A DNA stretch of 64,000 nt from an uncultured Alphaproteobacteria bacterium (GCA_902587565.1 CACILT010000003.1:95534-159533); one strand, 5' to 3'; counted from the stretch's first letter, positions 51,253 to 64,000 are shown. The notes: a model not told the origin generated them from the sequence alone. Numbers and translations: made by a program.

Positions 51253-52401
51253 ATGAAAACAAGATTTACTACTGACACAAAACTTGAAAGCGAAATAGCC
51301 TATTTCGAGAATATTAATTTAAAAATAGAATCAGGAGATATAATAGATAGTTTTAAACTAGCATTCAAAACATATGGCAAATTAAATGCTGATAAAACTA
51401 ATGCTATTCTTGTTTGCCATGCTTTAACTGGAGATCAATATGTTGCTGGGAATAATCCCATTACTGGGAGAGAAGGTTGGTGGTCTAGAATGGTTGGGCC
51501 TAATAAACCAATTGATACAAACAAATTTTTTGTAATTTGCTCAAATGTACTCGGCGGTTGTGCTGGCTCAACGGGTCCTAAAGAGTTACAAAATGGAAGT
51601 AATGTTGCATATGGCGGTAATTTTCCTTCCATAACAATAAAAGATATGGTGAAGGCTCAATCTTTATTGATTGAAAGTTTAAATATAGAGAAGTTATTTT
51701 CTGTCATTGGTGGTTCGATGGGAGCAATGCAAGCACTTCAATGGGCAATCGATTTTCCAGATAAAATTTTGAATATAATACATATTGCAGGCGCATTAAA
51801 ACATTCAGCTCAAAATATTGCATTTCATGAAGTTGGGCGACAGGCAATAATGAGTGATCCTATTTGGAAAAATGGAAAGTATTTTGAAAATAATGAAGTG
51901 CCTGAAAGAGGTCTATCAGTAGCAAGAATGATTGCGCATATTACATATTTATCCGAAAATGCGATGCATAGAAAATTTGGAAGAAAACTTCAATCAAGAG
52001 ATATTATTTCTTTTGGATTTGATGCTGATTTTCAAGTTGAAAGTTATCTGAGATATCAAGGTAAATCATTTGTTGAAAGATTTGATGCAAATTCATATCT
52101 TTATTTAACAAGGGCTATGGATTATTTTGATCATGATGAAACATTTAGAAAAAATATTGAGTTTAGTCATAATCCCAATAACCATTTAAAATATTTAATT
52201 GTCTCATTTACCTCGGATTGGTTATTCCCTACAATAGAAAGTAAAATGATTGTAAATCAATTAAATTCTCTATCAAGAGAAGTAAGCTTTCTAGAAATTG
52301 ATACTGATAAAGGGCATGATAGTTTTTTATTAGAGGAACCGCAGTTAGATGATGTAATAAAAGGTTTCCTAACAAACAACTTTGCGAAGATAGATGAATA
52401 A
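51253..52401 (+). CDS. metX: Homoserine O-acetyltransferase
   Basis: A 382-residue alpha/beta-hydrolase-fold enzyme. Key segments are LVCHALTGDQYVAG near residue 54, SNVLGGCAGSTGPKEL near residue 97, the nucleophile in IGGSMGAMQALQWA near residue 154 and the late His in KGHDSFLLEEP near residue 356. It activates homoserine to O-acetylhomoserine, which MetY at 39462-40772 converts to homocysteine or methionine. Expression is probably controlled by the SAM-II riboswitch just upstream. No strong ribosome-binding site is seen. It overlaps metW by 8 nt. Confidence 0.94.
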   Translation: MKTRFTTDTKLESEIAYFENINLKIESGDIIDSFKLAFKTYGKLNADKTNAILVCHALTGDQYVAGNNPITGREGWWSRMVGPNKPIDTNKFFVICSNVLGGCAGSTGPKELQNGSNVAYGGNFPSITIKDMVKAQSLLIESLNIEKLFSVIGGSMGAMQALQWAIDFPDKILNIIHIAGALKHSAQNIAFHEVGRQAIMSDPIWKNGKYFENNEVPERGLSVARMIAHITYLSENAMHRKFGRKLQSRDIISFGFDADFQVESYLRYQGKSFVERFDANSYLYLTRAMDYFDHDETFRKNIEFSHNPNNHLKYLIVSFTSDWLFPTIESKMIVNQLNSLSREVSFLEIDTDKGHDSFLLEEPQLDDVIKGFLTNNFAKIDE

Positions 52402-53077
52402 AATTAATAGCATAAGAAAAGATTGGTCTCTTATTGAAACACTTATCGCAGAAGATAGAAAAATCCTAGATATTGGATGTGGTGATGGCGGTCTTATGGA
52501 ACAATTAGAAAATAATCGTAATGCGATAACTCATGGCATTGAATTAAATAGAGATCTAGCTGCAAATGCTATTGCAAGAGGTTTCAATGTTGTACATGGA
52601 AATGCCGAATTAGATTTGTCTCAATATTCAAATAATAGTTTTGATTATGTAATTTTAAGTCAAACTTTACAAGCAATGATGAAGCCCAAAGATATTCTGT
52701 CTGAATTATTAAGAATAGGATCAAAAGCAATAGTTTCTTTTCCTAACTTTGGACATTGGAAAATAAGATTACAGCTTTTAATATCTGGAAAAATGCCAGT
52801 GACAGAAAGTTTACCTTATACATGGTATGACACACCTAATATTCATTTTTTTACAATTAAGGATTTTTTGAATTTGTGTAATGAAATGAATATTGTGATT
52901 GAAAAAAGTATTGGATTAACATCAAAAGGTAAGCAATTTGATATAAGTGAATCAGTTACTGGAATTAATTTTTTCACTCACGAAGCTATCTTTTTATTAA
53001 GTTATAAAAATTATGAACCAATAAAAATTAAATCATCAAAAAAAGTTTTTGCAAAAAATTCTGTTATTGCAAATTAG
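52394..53077 (+). CDS. metW: Methionine biosynthesis protein MetW
   Basis: A 227-residue class I methyltransferase-fold protein. The SAM-like site is ILDIGCGDGGLMEQL near residue 25, with MetW-type FPNFGHWKIRLQLLISGKMP near residue 116 and YTWYDTPNIHFFTIKDF near residue 141. In many Proteobacteria MetW works with MetX to acetylate homoserine efficiently. The 8-nt overlap with metX shows translational coupling, and both share the riboswitch. Confidence 0.92.
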   Translation: MNKINSIRKDWSLIETLIAEDRKILDIGCGDGGLMEQLENNRNAITHGIELNRDLAANAIARGFNVVHGNAELDLSQYSNNSFDYVILSQTLQAMMKPKDILSELLRIGSKAIVSFPNFGHWKIRLQLLISGKMPVTESLPYTWYDTPNIHFFTIKDFLNLCNEMNIVIEKSIGLTSKGKQFDISESVTGINFFTHEAIFLLSYKNYEPIKIKSSKKVFAKNSVIAN

Positions 53078-53084
53078 TTATTAG

Positions 53085-53837
53085 ATGAAAGTTGAAATTA
53101 TAAATCAATTAAAAGATAACTACTCTTTTGTTTTATATAATGACACACATAATAGCTGTGTTATAGATCCTGCTGATAGTAATTCTATATTAAATTTTGC
53201 TCTTGAAAACAATTTAACTATAGAAGATATATTTATTACACATCATCATAGAGATCACACATCAGGTGTAAAAGGAATACTTAATGCTTTTCCAGAAGTT
53301 AATATACACTCTCCAAGTGCTCAGATTGAAAATACAAGATTCGTTTTACGTGATGGAGATGAAGTCAACTCCTGCTTAAATACATTTAGAATAATAAAAA
53401 CACCTGGGCATACATTAGATCATATAATTTACTATGATGAAAACAATGGTGTTTTATTTTGTGGTGATACACTATTCAGACTTGGTTGTGGTCGTGTGTT
53501 CGAAGGAACATTAAATGAAATGTTTAACAGTTTAAAAAAAATCAATGAGTTAAGTAAAAATACAATTATTTATTGTGGTCATGAATATACAATGGGCAAT
53601 TTAAATTTTCTTGAGAAAACACTTAAAAAAGAAAGTGCTTATTTGACAGTTAGAAACAAAATTAATGATGATTTAAATAATAAAGGAAAATCCGTACCTT
53701 TTTTATTAGAAGATGAAAAACAATATAACTTATTCCTAAATCAAAATTCAAAATTAGGTACTATAATTAAGAGAGAGCTAGGTTTTACAGACTTTGAATT
53801 ATTTGTTTATTTGCGAAAAGCAAAGGATAGCTTTTAA
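53085..53837 (+). CDS. gloB: Hydroxyacylglutathione hydrolase (glyoxalase II)
   Basis: A 250-residue metallo-beta-lactamase-fold hydrolase. The metal motif is THHHRDHTSG near residue 53. Further ligands are in TPGHTLDHI near residue 107, FCGDTLFRLGCGR near residue 126 and YCGHEYTMGNL near residue 164. It hydrolyses lactoylglutathione to lactate in methylglyoxal detoxification. It is close behind metW, so it is probably read through from the same promoter. Confidence 0.92.
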   Translation: MKVEIINQLKDNYSFVLYNDTHNSCVIDPADSNSILNFALENNLTIEDIFITHHHRDHTSGVKGILNAFPEVNIHSPSAQIENTRFVLRDGDEVNSCLNTFRIIKTPGHTLDHIIYYDENNGVLFCGDTLFRLGCGRVFEGTLNEMFNSLKKINELSKNTIIYCGHEYTMGNLNFLEKTLKKESAYLTVRNKINDDLNNKGKSVPFLLEDEKQYNLFLNQNSKLGTIIKRELGFTDFELFVYLRKAKDSF

Positions 53838-53873
53838 GGTCTTTATTTCCAGTATTTACGCCATATTTTTAAT

Positions 53874-53900
53874 TTGACTATTAGCATAGTTCACTATAAA
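53874..53900 (+). promoter_or_regulatory. Possible promoter of the rplU-rpmA-obgE operon
   Basis: TTGACT at 53874-53879 and TATAAA at 53895-53900 with a 15-base spacer lie upstream of rplU in the 80-base gap after gloB. The spacer is shorter than ideal, so this is a weak call, although a ribosomal-protein promoter is expected here. Confidence 0.35.
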
Positions 53901-53917
53901 CCCCGCCATCAAAAGAT

Positions 53918-54439
53918 ATGTTAGCAATTTTCAAAACTGGTGGAAAGCAATACTCAGTAAGAGCTGGTCAGATACTTAAAGTAGAAAAACTTGAAGGATC
54001 CAAAGGTGATAAAGTGTCTATTACTGATGTATTAGCGATCAGTGATCAAAGCACAAATAGCTTAGGCGAGCCGTTACTAAAAGATGCTTTAATTGAAGCA
54101 AAAATTGTTGATCAAATCAGAGATAAAAAAATAATAGTTTTTAAAAAAAGGAAAAGACAAAATTACAGATTAACACAAGGTCATAGACAATATCTAACTG
54201 TATTAAGAATAGAATCAATTTCTTATGGTGGAAAAAAGTCCACTGCTGAACCTGAAACAAAAAAAGTTAAAAAAACTGAAACTATAGTTACTAAAGAAAA
54301 AATTGAGTCTAAAGAGGTAGAAGTTACAAAAAAGAAGTCAGTTGCAAAAAAATCAGTAAATAAAGCTTCACCTACTAAGAAAAAATCAGTAAAGAAAACT
54401 GTTAAAAAAACTGTTAAAACTAAAAAAGAAGATAAATAA
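53918..54439 (+). CDS. rplU: 50S ribosomal protein L21 with long lysine-rich tail
   Basis: A 173-residue protein. Residues 1-105 are a normal L21 ([20 protein letters not shown] at the start, [20 protein letters not shown] near residue 76). The remaining ~65 residues are a low-complexity tail of Lys, Thr, Val, Ser and Glu with repeated KKSV and KKTV units. L21 binds 23S rRNA near the start of domain I. The tail is predicted disordered and strongly basic towards its end, and could reach rRNA or other surfaces. It is translationally coupled to rpmA by a 1-nt overlap. Confidence 0.95.
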   Translation: MLAIFKTGGKQYSVRAGQILKVEKLEGSKGDKVSITDVLAISDQSTNSLGEPLLKDALIEAKIVDQIRDKKIIVFKKRKRQNYRLTQGHRQYLTVLRIESISYGGKKSTAEPETKKVKKTETIVTKEKIESKEVEVTKKKSVAKKSVNKASPTKKKSVKKTVKKTVKTKKEDK

Positions 54440-54696
54440 TGGCAACGAAAAAAGCAGGTGGTAGTTCTAGGAATGGAAGAGACTCGGCCGGTCGAAGACT
54501 TGGAGTTAAGAAATTTGGTGGTGAAAACGTAATAGCAGGAAACATTATTATTAGGCAAAGAGGCACAAAGTTTCATCCAGGTGATAATGTTGGCATAGGT
54601 AAAGATCACACAATATTTGCTACAATAAATGGAAAAGTAGCTTTTAAAAAAACAAGAGTAAGAACTTTTGTGTCAGTTGTTCCCACAGAACAATAA
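54439..54696 (+). CDS. rpmA: 50S ribosomal protein L27
   Basis: An 85-residue L27 with the usual [20 protein letters not shown] start and [20 protein letters not shown] near residue 38-57. Its N-terminus reaches the peptidyl-transferase centre. Length is normal and no N-terminal pro-extension is present, unlike Firmicutes. It is followed by obgE after 23 nt, as in most bacteria. Confidence 0.97.
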   Translation: MATKKAGGSSRNGRDSAGRRLGVKKFGGENVIAGNIIIRQRGTKFHPGDNVGIGKDHTIFATINGKVAFKKTRVRTFVSVVPTEQ

Positions 54697-54710
54697 TCCC
54701 AATTAATTAA

Positions 54711-56804
<2,094 letters not shown>

Positions 56805-56808
<4 letters not shown>

Positions 56809-58058
56809 GTATTGAAAATAATATTATTGAATTAGGCAAAAGAGCAAAATCTGCCTCTCTAAATATGAAAGTCTGTAGCAGTGATCAAAAAAATCTTGCT
56901 TTAACAAAACTCACTAAAAATTTAGATAAAAATAGAAATAAAATTCTTGAAGCAAATAAAATAGATTTAGAAAATGGTGAAAAAAAATCTTTAGCTAAGC
57001 CTTTAATAAATAGACTTACATTAACTGAAAAATCTATTGATGGATTGATTACATCAATTGAAGATATAATCGAAATACCAGATCCAATTGGCATTACATT
57101 AGAAGAATGGGAAAGACCTAATGGTTTACAGTTTCGTAAAATTTCAACACCACTTGGTGTATTAGGTGTGATTTATGAATCCAGACCGAACGTCACTGTT
57201 GATGCGTCTTGTCTTTCCATAAAATCTGGTAATTGTATAATTTTAAGAGGTGGTAGCGATAGTTTTTATTCCTCTAAGGAATTAGTAAATAATATTACAA
57301 ATTCTTTCACGGAAGCTGGCCTACCAGAACATTGTGTCCAAATGATTAATACACCTGAAAGAGAAGCGGTTGATCATTTACTAAGCATGAGAGATTATGT
57401 TGACGTCATTATTCCTAGAGGTGGAAAAGGTTTGATTGAAAAAATTAATTCAGCAAGCAAAATACCCGTTATCAAACATTTAGACGGTATATGTCATGTG
57501 TATGTAGATAAAGATGCTGATTTAAGCATTGCAGAAAAAGTAGTTTTTAATAGTAAAATGAGGCGTCCTGAAATTTGTGGTGCTGCAGAAACACTTTTAA
57601 TTGATGAACAAATTAAAGACGAAGCAATGAAAATATTAAAACCTCTAAAAGAAGTAAACTGTGAAATTCGAGGTGATGAATATATTCAGTCTTTAGATAG
57701 TGATTTTAAAACTGCAAGTGAAGAAGATTGGTCTTTAGAATATTTAGATAAAATTTTATCAGTAAAAATTGTTTCAGGAGTTGATGAAGCAGTTAAACAT
57801 ATAAATGATTATTCTTCTGGTCATACAGAAAGTATAATTACAGAAAGTGAAAAAACCTTTGAAAAATTTTATAATAAAATTGACAGCGCAATAATACTTA
57901 AAAATGCATCTACGCAATTTGCGGATGGCGGTGAATTTGGTTTTGGTGCTGAGATAGGAATCTCAACAGACAAAATACATGTAAGAGGACCAGTGGGAAC
58001 AAAACATTTAACTACATTTAAATATGTAGTTAATGGTAATGGTCAGGAAAGACCTTAA
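56805..58058 (+). CDS. proA: Glutamate-5-semialdehyde dehydrogenase
   Basis: A 417-residue aldehyde-dehydrogenase-fold enzyme. Characteristic blocks are PLGVLGVIYESRPNVTVDA near residue 118, LRGGSDSFYSSKEL near residue 147 and the catalytic cysteine in RRPEICGAAETLL near residue 256. It reduces glutamyl phosphate, the product of ProB, on the way to proline. The two genes overlap by 4 nt (ATGA), which favours channelling of the unstable intermediate. Confidence 0.96.
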
Positions 58059-58637
58059 TTGAAAAAGATTGGACTTCTGGGAGGATCTTTTGATCCGCCA
58101 CATCGAGGGCATCTATTTATTTCAAATGAAGCTAAAAAAGTATTACATCTAGATGAAATTTGGTGGCTAGTTACACCTCAGAACCCTTTGAAGATTTCAA
58201 AACCTGCAACATACGAAGAAAGATTACAAAATTGTAAACAAATTACAAAAAATTTTCCTATAAAAATATTAGAAGTAGAAAAAAAAATTAAATCTCAATA
58301 TTCTTATCAAACAATTAAATTTCTTATTCAATATTATAAAAATATTAAATTTTTTTGGTTAATGGGTGCAGACAATTTAGTTAATTTTCACGAATGGGAA
58401 AAATGGCAATCAATTTTTCATATTATCTCTATTGTTATTTTCAGAAGACATGGATATAATACAAATGCTTTGAAAAGTGTTGCAGCAAAAAAATTTATTC
58501 ATCATAAATATATAGCGCAAGACATAGAACATGTTTCAAAAAAAACTCCTGCATGGACTTTGATACAAAATAAAGAAATTAAAATTTCATCATCTGAAAT
58601 TAGAAATCAAAGAAATAAATTAAGAGGCAAATATTAA
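58059..58637 (+). CDS. nadD: Nicotinate-nucleotide adenylyltransferase
   Basis: A 192-residue nucleotidyltransferase. The ATP-binding start is GLLGGSFDPPHRGHL at residues 5-19, with WWLVTPQNPLK near residue 35 and the C-terminal ISSSEIRNQ motif near residue 175. It forms deamido-NAD from nicotinate mononucleotide. The start codon is TTG, placed directly after the proA stop, with no ATG available to restore the conserved N-terminus. Confidence 0.93.
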   Translation: MKKIGLLGGSFDPPHRGHLFISNEAKKVLHLDEIWWLVTPQNPLKISKPATYEERLQNCKQITKNFPIKILEVEKKIKSQYSYQTIKFLIQYYKNIKFFWLMGADNLVNFHEWEKWQSIFHIISIVIFRRHGYNTNALKSVAAKKFIHHKYIAQDIEHVSKKTPAWTLIQNKEIKISSSEIRNQRNKLRGKY

Positions 58638-58650
58638 TAAAATTACTTCA

Positions 58651-58986
58651 TTGACAGAAAATATTGTATCAATACTAAGTGATGCAAAAGCTGAAGATAT
58701 AAAAGTTATTGATTTATCAAACAAATCATCCGTTGCTGATGCCTTTGTGATTGCTACCTGTAGATCAACTAGACATTCAGATGCTACAGCAGACGAAATG
58801 GTAAAAAAATTAAAAAAAGCAGGGATAAAATGTCCGAATCCTGAAGGAAGACCTCAATGTGACTGGATAATTGTTGATGCAGGTGAGATCATTGTTCATT
58901 TGTTTCGACAAGAAATTAGAGAATTATACGCTTTAGAAAAATTATGGGAAGTAAGCTTTGATTCTGCACAAACTAAACTAGCTTAA
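58651..58986 (+). CDS. rsfS: Ribosomal silencing factor RsfS
   Basis: A 111-residue RsfS (Iojap) protein with KVIDLSNKSSVADAFVIATC near residue 19-38, PEGRPQCDWIIVDAGEIIVH near residue 64 and the final YALEKLWE. It binds L14 on the 50S subunit and blocks subunit joining in starvation. It starts with TTG. The usual downstream gene rlmH is missing, and ctpA follows at once. Confidence 0.92.
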   Translation: MTENIVSILSDAKAEDIKVIDLSNKSSVADAFVIATCRSTRHSDATADEMVKKLKKAGIKCPNPEGRPQCDWIIVDAGEIIVHLFRQEIRELYALEKLWEVSFDSAQTKLA

Positions 58987-58991
58987 AATAT

Positions 58992-60287
58992 ATGATAATT
59001 TCAAAAAATGCATTTTTAAAAGTAATACTACTGCTCACCCTGATTATACTTCTTGCACCTAAAACATATGGATCTTCTTCAGATGAAGAAAAATATAAAT
59101 ATTTAGATCTATTTGGGCAGGTATTCGAAAGGGTAAGATCATCCTATGTAGAAGAGGTTACGGATCAAGAGTTAATTGAAAAAGCGATTGATGGAATGTT
59201 GTCAGGTTTAGATCCTCATTCTGGTTTTATGAATGAAGAAGTATTTCAAGAAATGCAAATGGATACAGAGGGTAAATTTGGGGGATTAGGTATTGAAATT
59301 ACCATGGAAGAAGGTTTTGTAAAAGTCATTGCTCCAATTGAAGATACACCAGCATATGAAGCTGGAGTTCTTGCAGGTGATTACATTATTCAAATAGATG
59401 AAACACCTGTTTTTGGTCTAACTCTAAATGAAGCCGTTGAATTAATGAGAGGTAAAAAAGGTGAACCAATAGTAATTACTATTTCGAGAGCAAATACTGA
59501 ACCCTTTGAGATTGAGATTATTAGAGATTATATAAAAATTAGATCAGTAAAAAGTGAAGTACTTAATAATATTGGATATTTGAGAATAACATCTTTTAAC
59601 GAACAAACAGAAAGTGGCCTTCTTGATGCAATAAAAAAAATTGAAAAAGAAAACCAAATAAAAGGTTATGTTTTAGACGTACGGTCTAACCCAGGCGGTC
59701 TTCTTACTCAAGCAGTTAAGGTAACAGATATATTCTTGGAAAGAGGAGAAATAGTTTCAACAAGAGGTAGAGATAAAAAAGATATTAGAAGATATCGTGC
59801 AAAGAAGTCTGATAGAACTAATGGTAAACCACTTGTTGTAATTATTGACGGAGGCTCTGCATCTGCATCTGAAATTGTTGCAGGCGCCCTACAGGATCAT
59901 AAAAGAGCAATCATTATAGGCACACAATCTTTTGGTAAAGGATCAGTACAAACAATAATTCCCTTTCAAGTTTCAAATAGCGATAGTCTCACTGGTATAA
60001 GATTAACTACAGCTAGATATTATACCCCTTCTGGTGAATCAATCCAGGGTAAGGGTATTGTTCCAGATATAATTATTGAGCAAGGAGAATTTGAATCTTT
60101 TAATTATAAAAGATTTTCTGAGTCAGATTTAAAAGATTCCCTTGATAAAAATAACGAAGAAGAATTAGAAGATAATGAAGATAATGAATTAAGTGAATTT
60201 GAAAAACGTTTAGAGCTTGATTATCAACTTCGTAGAGCCTTTGATCTTGTACAAGGTGTTAGTCTCTTTAATGAAATTCAAGAATAA
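58992..60287 (+). CDS. ctpA: Carboxy-terminal processing protease (S41)
   Basis: A 431-residue periplasmic protease. A signal segment spans about residues 5-27. A PDZ domain covers roughly residues 85-170 (GGLGIEITMEEGFVKVIAPI), followed by the catalytic domain with Ser in IDGGSASASEIVAGAL near residue 289 and Lys in QSFGKGSVQT near residue 316. The last 60 residues are very acidic. It trims C-termini of envelope proteins. It runs between rsfS and rppH with 2-5 nt gaps. Confidence 0.93.
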   Translation: MIISKNAFLKVILLLTLIILLAPKTYGSSSDEEKYKYLDLFGQVFERVRSSYVEEVTDQELIEKAIDGMLSGLDPHSGFMNEEVFQEMQMDTEGKFGGLGIEITMEEGFVKVIAPIEDTPAYEAGVLAGDYIIQIDETPVFGLTLNEAVELMRGKKGEPIVITISRANTEPFEIEIIRDYIKIRSVKSEVLNNIGYLRITSFNEQTESGLLDAIKKIEKENQIKGYVLDVRSNPGGLLTQAVKVTDIFLERGEIVSTRGRDKKDIRRYRAKKSDRTNGKPLVVIIDGGSASASEIVAGALQDHKRAIIIGTQSFGKGSVQTIIPFQVSNSDSLTGIRLTTARYYTPSGESIQGKGIVPDIIIEQGEFESFNYKRFSESDLKDSLDKNNEEELEDNEDNELSEFEKRLELDYQLRRAFDLVQGVSLFNEIQE

Positions 60288-60289
60288 TA

Positions 60290-60760
60290 ATGCAAAAAAA
60301 ATATAGAAAATGTGTGGGAATGATGATTCTCAACACAAAAAATCAGGTTTTAGTTGGCAAAAGATTAGATAATCCCAGCGGGTATTGGCAAATGCCCCAA
60401 GGTGGTATTGATGAAAATGAAAATCCTGAAGAAGCAGTTTGGAGAGAAATGATGGAAGAAATTGGAACTAATAAAGCATCCTTAATTGCTTCATCTAAAG
60501 AATGGATATCCTATGACATACCAAGTGAAATTTTAATCACTTTACCCTGGGGAAATGAGTATATGGGTCAAATTCAAAAATGGTTTTTATTTAACTTTAA
60601 TGGAGATGATAGAGATATAAATGTAGGAACAGAAAATCCTGAATTTAGTGATTGGAAATGGATGAATTACGACGAAATTACTAATAATGCAGTACCATTT
60701 AAAAAAAATGTTTATCAGAAAATTCAAAGTGAATTTAAAAAAGTTCTAACAGATGTTTAA
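60290..60760 (+). CDS. rppH: RNA pyrophosphohydrolase (Nudix)
   Basis: A 156-residue Nudix hydrolase. The Nudix box reads GGIDENENPEEAVWREMMEE from about residue 37, followed by IG, and the lead-in YWQMPQGG is typical of RppH. It removes pyrophosphate from mRNA 5' ends to start decay, and can also split dinucleoside polyphosphates. It overlaps the next amidohydrolase gene by 8 nt. Confidence 0.92.
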   Translation: MQKKYRKCVGMMILNTKNQVLVGKRLDNPSGYWQMPQGGIDENENPEEAVWREMMEEIGTNKASLIASSKEWISYDIPSEILITLPWGNEYMGQIQKWFLFNFNGDDRDINVGTENPEFSDWKWMNYDEITNNAVPFKKNVYQKIQSEFKKVLTDV

Positions 60761-61787
60761 TGAAAATCCTGAATTAATAATCACAAGCTTAGATAAACAA
60801 ATATGGGATGAAGAGTTAGAAAACTTTGTTCCTAAAAATATTTTTGATGTTCATACCCATATTTATAAATGGAGTTTTAATCAAGACCCTAAAAAAGATA
60901 TTGGTGAAAGAAATTTTCAAGGAAAATATTTTAGTGAAGTATCTATGAGATTTGCAGATCAAGTAGATCAATTACTTATGCCTAATAGAGTTGTAAACAG
61001 GTTAAGTTTTCCTTTTCCATTCAAATATCCATGTAACTTTGAAGGTTCAAATGAATATATTTTAGAACAAACTAAAACACTTACTGAAAATAAGTGCTTA
61101 ATTTTAATTAACCCAAATATGGATAAAAATTATATTGAAGGCCTTTTATTAAAAAATAACATTAAAGGCTTTAAACCATATAGATTTTATTCAAAAACAA
61201 AGGATACAATTAATTGCAAAATTTTAGATTTTATAACTGAAGAGCAAATAGAAATTGCAGATAAATTTGGACTTATCATTATGATGCATTTAGCAAAAAA
61301 GGATGCAATTGCCGATGATGATAATATTAATGACCTAATTTATTTGAGTGATAAATATCCTAACGTTAAATGGATACTTGCACACTGTGCTAGAAGTTAT
61401 TCTGCTTGGGCGTTAGAAAAAGGAATTAAGAAAATTAGAGATTTAAAAAATATTTGGTATGATTGTTCTACAGTATGTGAATCTGATTCAATTGACGCTC
61501 TGTATCAAGGTGTTGGTCTTGAAAAAATAATGTATGGATCTGATGATATGATAGGGAAAATGAGAGGGAAATATATTACTTTTGGGAAAGCTTGGTCTGC
61601 AATAAATTCTGATAATCATAATTTAGCTCTAAGTCATTGTGATGATCGAATGACATTTATTAGATACGAACAATTAAGAGCAATGAAAAGAGGAATTCGA
61701 AATAGCAAAATAACGGAAAGTGAAAAGCAGGATCTTTTTTATAATAATGCAAAAAATTTAATAGACTCTGTTAATTCTAGAAATTAA
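60753..61787 (+). CDS. Amidohydrolase-family (TIM-barrel) metal hydrolase
   Basis: A 344-residue amidohydrolase-2 family protein. The N-terminal metal site is FDVHTHIYKW near residue 32-41, a central His-rich strand is IIMMHLAKKDA near residue 175, a further His is in WILAHCARSYS near residue 208 and the late Asp is in IMYGSDDMIGK near residue 260. Hydrolase or decarboxylase activity on a carboxylate is likely, substrate unknown. It is inserted between rppH and the ATP synthase genes. Its stop overlaps the stop of atpC by 4 nt. Confidence 0.8.
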   Translation: MFNENPELIITSLDKQIWDEELENFVPKNIFDVHTHIYKWSFNQDPKKDIGERNFQGKYFSEVSMRFADQVDQLLMPNRVVNRLSFPFPFKYPCNFEGSNEYILEQTKTLTENKCLILINPNMDKNYIEGLLLKNNIKGFKPYRFYSKTKDTINCKILDFITEEQIEIADKFGLIIMMHLAKKDAIADDDNINDLIYLSDKYPNVKWILAHCARSYSAWALEKGIKKIRDLKNIWYDCSTVCESDSIDALYQGVGLEKIMYGSDDMIGKMRGKYITFGKAWSAINSDNHNLALSHCDDRMTFIRYEQLRAMKRGIRNSKITESEKQDLFYNNAKNLIDSVNSRN

Positions 61788-62181
61788 ATCTTATCATAAA
61801 AACTTACTGTTATAGCTTCTAATTTAGCTTTTGCTATCGACAGTTGCTCTTCTGACTCTTTACTTTCCTTACTACCTAATTCTTCAATTTCTTTTTCAAT
61901 TGATGACTTGTCTAAAGAATTTAGTTCAACTACACTTTCTGCAAGAACAATACATTTCTCTGGATTAATTTCAGCAAAACCACCTGATACAAAAAATGAT
62001 TTAACTAAATTTTTATCCTCACTATAAACCATCACTCTACCAGGTCTTAATGAGGACATTACTTGACTATGTCCAGGTAAGACACCCAGATCACCATCTT
62101 TGCCTGGAACAATAATAGTTCCAACATCATCATTAAAAATGAGGTTTTCTGGAGAAACTAAATCAAAAGAAATTGTTGCCA

Positions 62182-62182
<1 letters not shown>
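61784..62182 (-). CDS. atpC: ATP synthase epsilon subunit
   Basis: A 132-residue F1 epsilon subunit. The N-terminal beta-sandwich is clear (TISFDLVSPENLIFNDDVGT, VPGKDGDLGVLPGHSQVMSS), with a short helical C-terminus. It couples rotation of gamma to the c-ring and regulates ATP hydrolysis. It is the last gene of the minus-strand atp operon and overlaps atpD by 1 nt. Confidence 0.95.

Positions 62183-64000
<1,818 letters not shown>

Noticed and set aside
54223-54609. Long reading frame on the minus strand across rplU and rpmA
   Set aside because: It is the mirror of the lysine-rich L21 tail; its phenylalanine- and serine-rich translation has no start signal or family features.

Overview
This window is from a strongly AT-rich, compact alphaproteobacterial chromosome, most likely a streamlined free-living marine heterotroph. 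The lineage call rests on several things: a SAM-II-type riboswitch in front of metX-metW, the argH-lptM-lysA order, a small HIG1-type twin-transmembrane protein, a Coq7-type ubiquinone hydroxylase, the rplU-rpmA-obgE-proB-proA-nadD-rsfS run, and an ATP synthase operon read gamma-beta-epsilon. Very short intergenic spaces, many 1-8 nt overlaps and convergent genes that share a 4-nt stop overlap fit a SAR11-like, HIMB59-like or AEGEAN-169-like genome. The exact clade is inference.

Region 1 (1-33 kb) is an accessory carbon-uptake and sugar-catabolism block. It holds three ABC sugar importers. The first (1-2165, ATPase cut by the window edge) and second (4592-7350) are ribose/fructose-type (CUT2); the third (20862-25075) is maltose/glycerol-3-phosphate-type (CUT1). 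The second sits with an IolD-like ThDP hydrolase, a Gfo/Idh/MocA oxidoreductase and a D-2-hydroxyacid dehydrogenase, suggesting cyclitol or related use. Around the third lie enzymes that assemble into an oxidative L-fucose (6-deoxysugar) pathway: mutarotase (26392), lactonase (28720), L-fuconate dehydratase (14457), 2-keto-3-deoxy-fuconate dehydrogenase (13723), diketo-acid hydrolase (12875) and L-lactate dehydrogenase (11721). These would turn L-fucose into pyruvate plus L-lactate and then pyruvate. Between the two halves is a module I cannot match to a known pathway: an enolase-superfamily dehydratase, a class III CoA-transferase, a binding-protein homologue with no signal peptide, two head-to-head MaoC hydratases and an RraA-type aldolase-like protein. 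galE, galT, sufE and a flavin reductase close the block.

Region 2 (32.7-38.6 kb) has a tRNA-Leu(CAA) gene, a partial copy of its 5' end about 1.1 kb away, a secreted acidic protein of unknown function, an MFS transporter whose last codons run into the tRNA antisense strand, a DedA/YqaA-like protein, dsbB, coq7, an HNH nuclease, an esterase and two small proteins.

Region 3 (38.6-44.7 kb) is one minus-strand set: alpha/beta hydrolase, O-acetylhomoserine sulfhydrylase, a DmdB-like acyl-CoA synthetase and a fused 3-hydroxyacyl-CoA dehydrogenase/enoyl-CoA hydratase. It is a possible link between organosulfur degradation and methionine synthesis.

Region 4 (44.8-64 kb) is mostly housekeeping: argH, lptM, lysA, plsC, tyrC, a chorismate mutase-aminotransferase fusion, riboswitch-metX-metW, gloB, rplU (with a long lysine-rich tail), rpmA, obgE, proBA, nadD, rsfS, ctpA, rppH, an amidohydrolase, then atpC, atpD and the 3' part of atpG. 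No intergenic stretch exceeds 300 bases; the longest (32693-32922) holds the tRNA-like fragment. No CRISPR array, insertion sequence, prophage or rRNA was seen.
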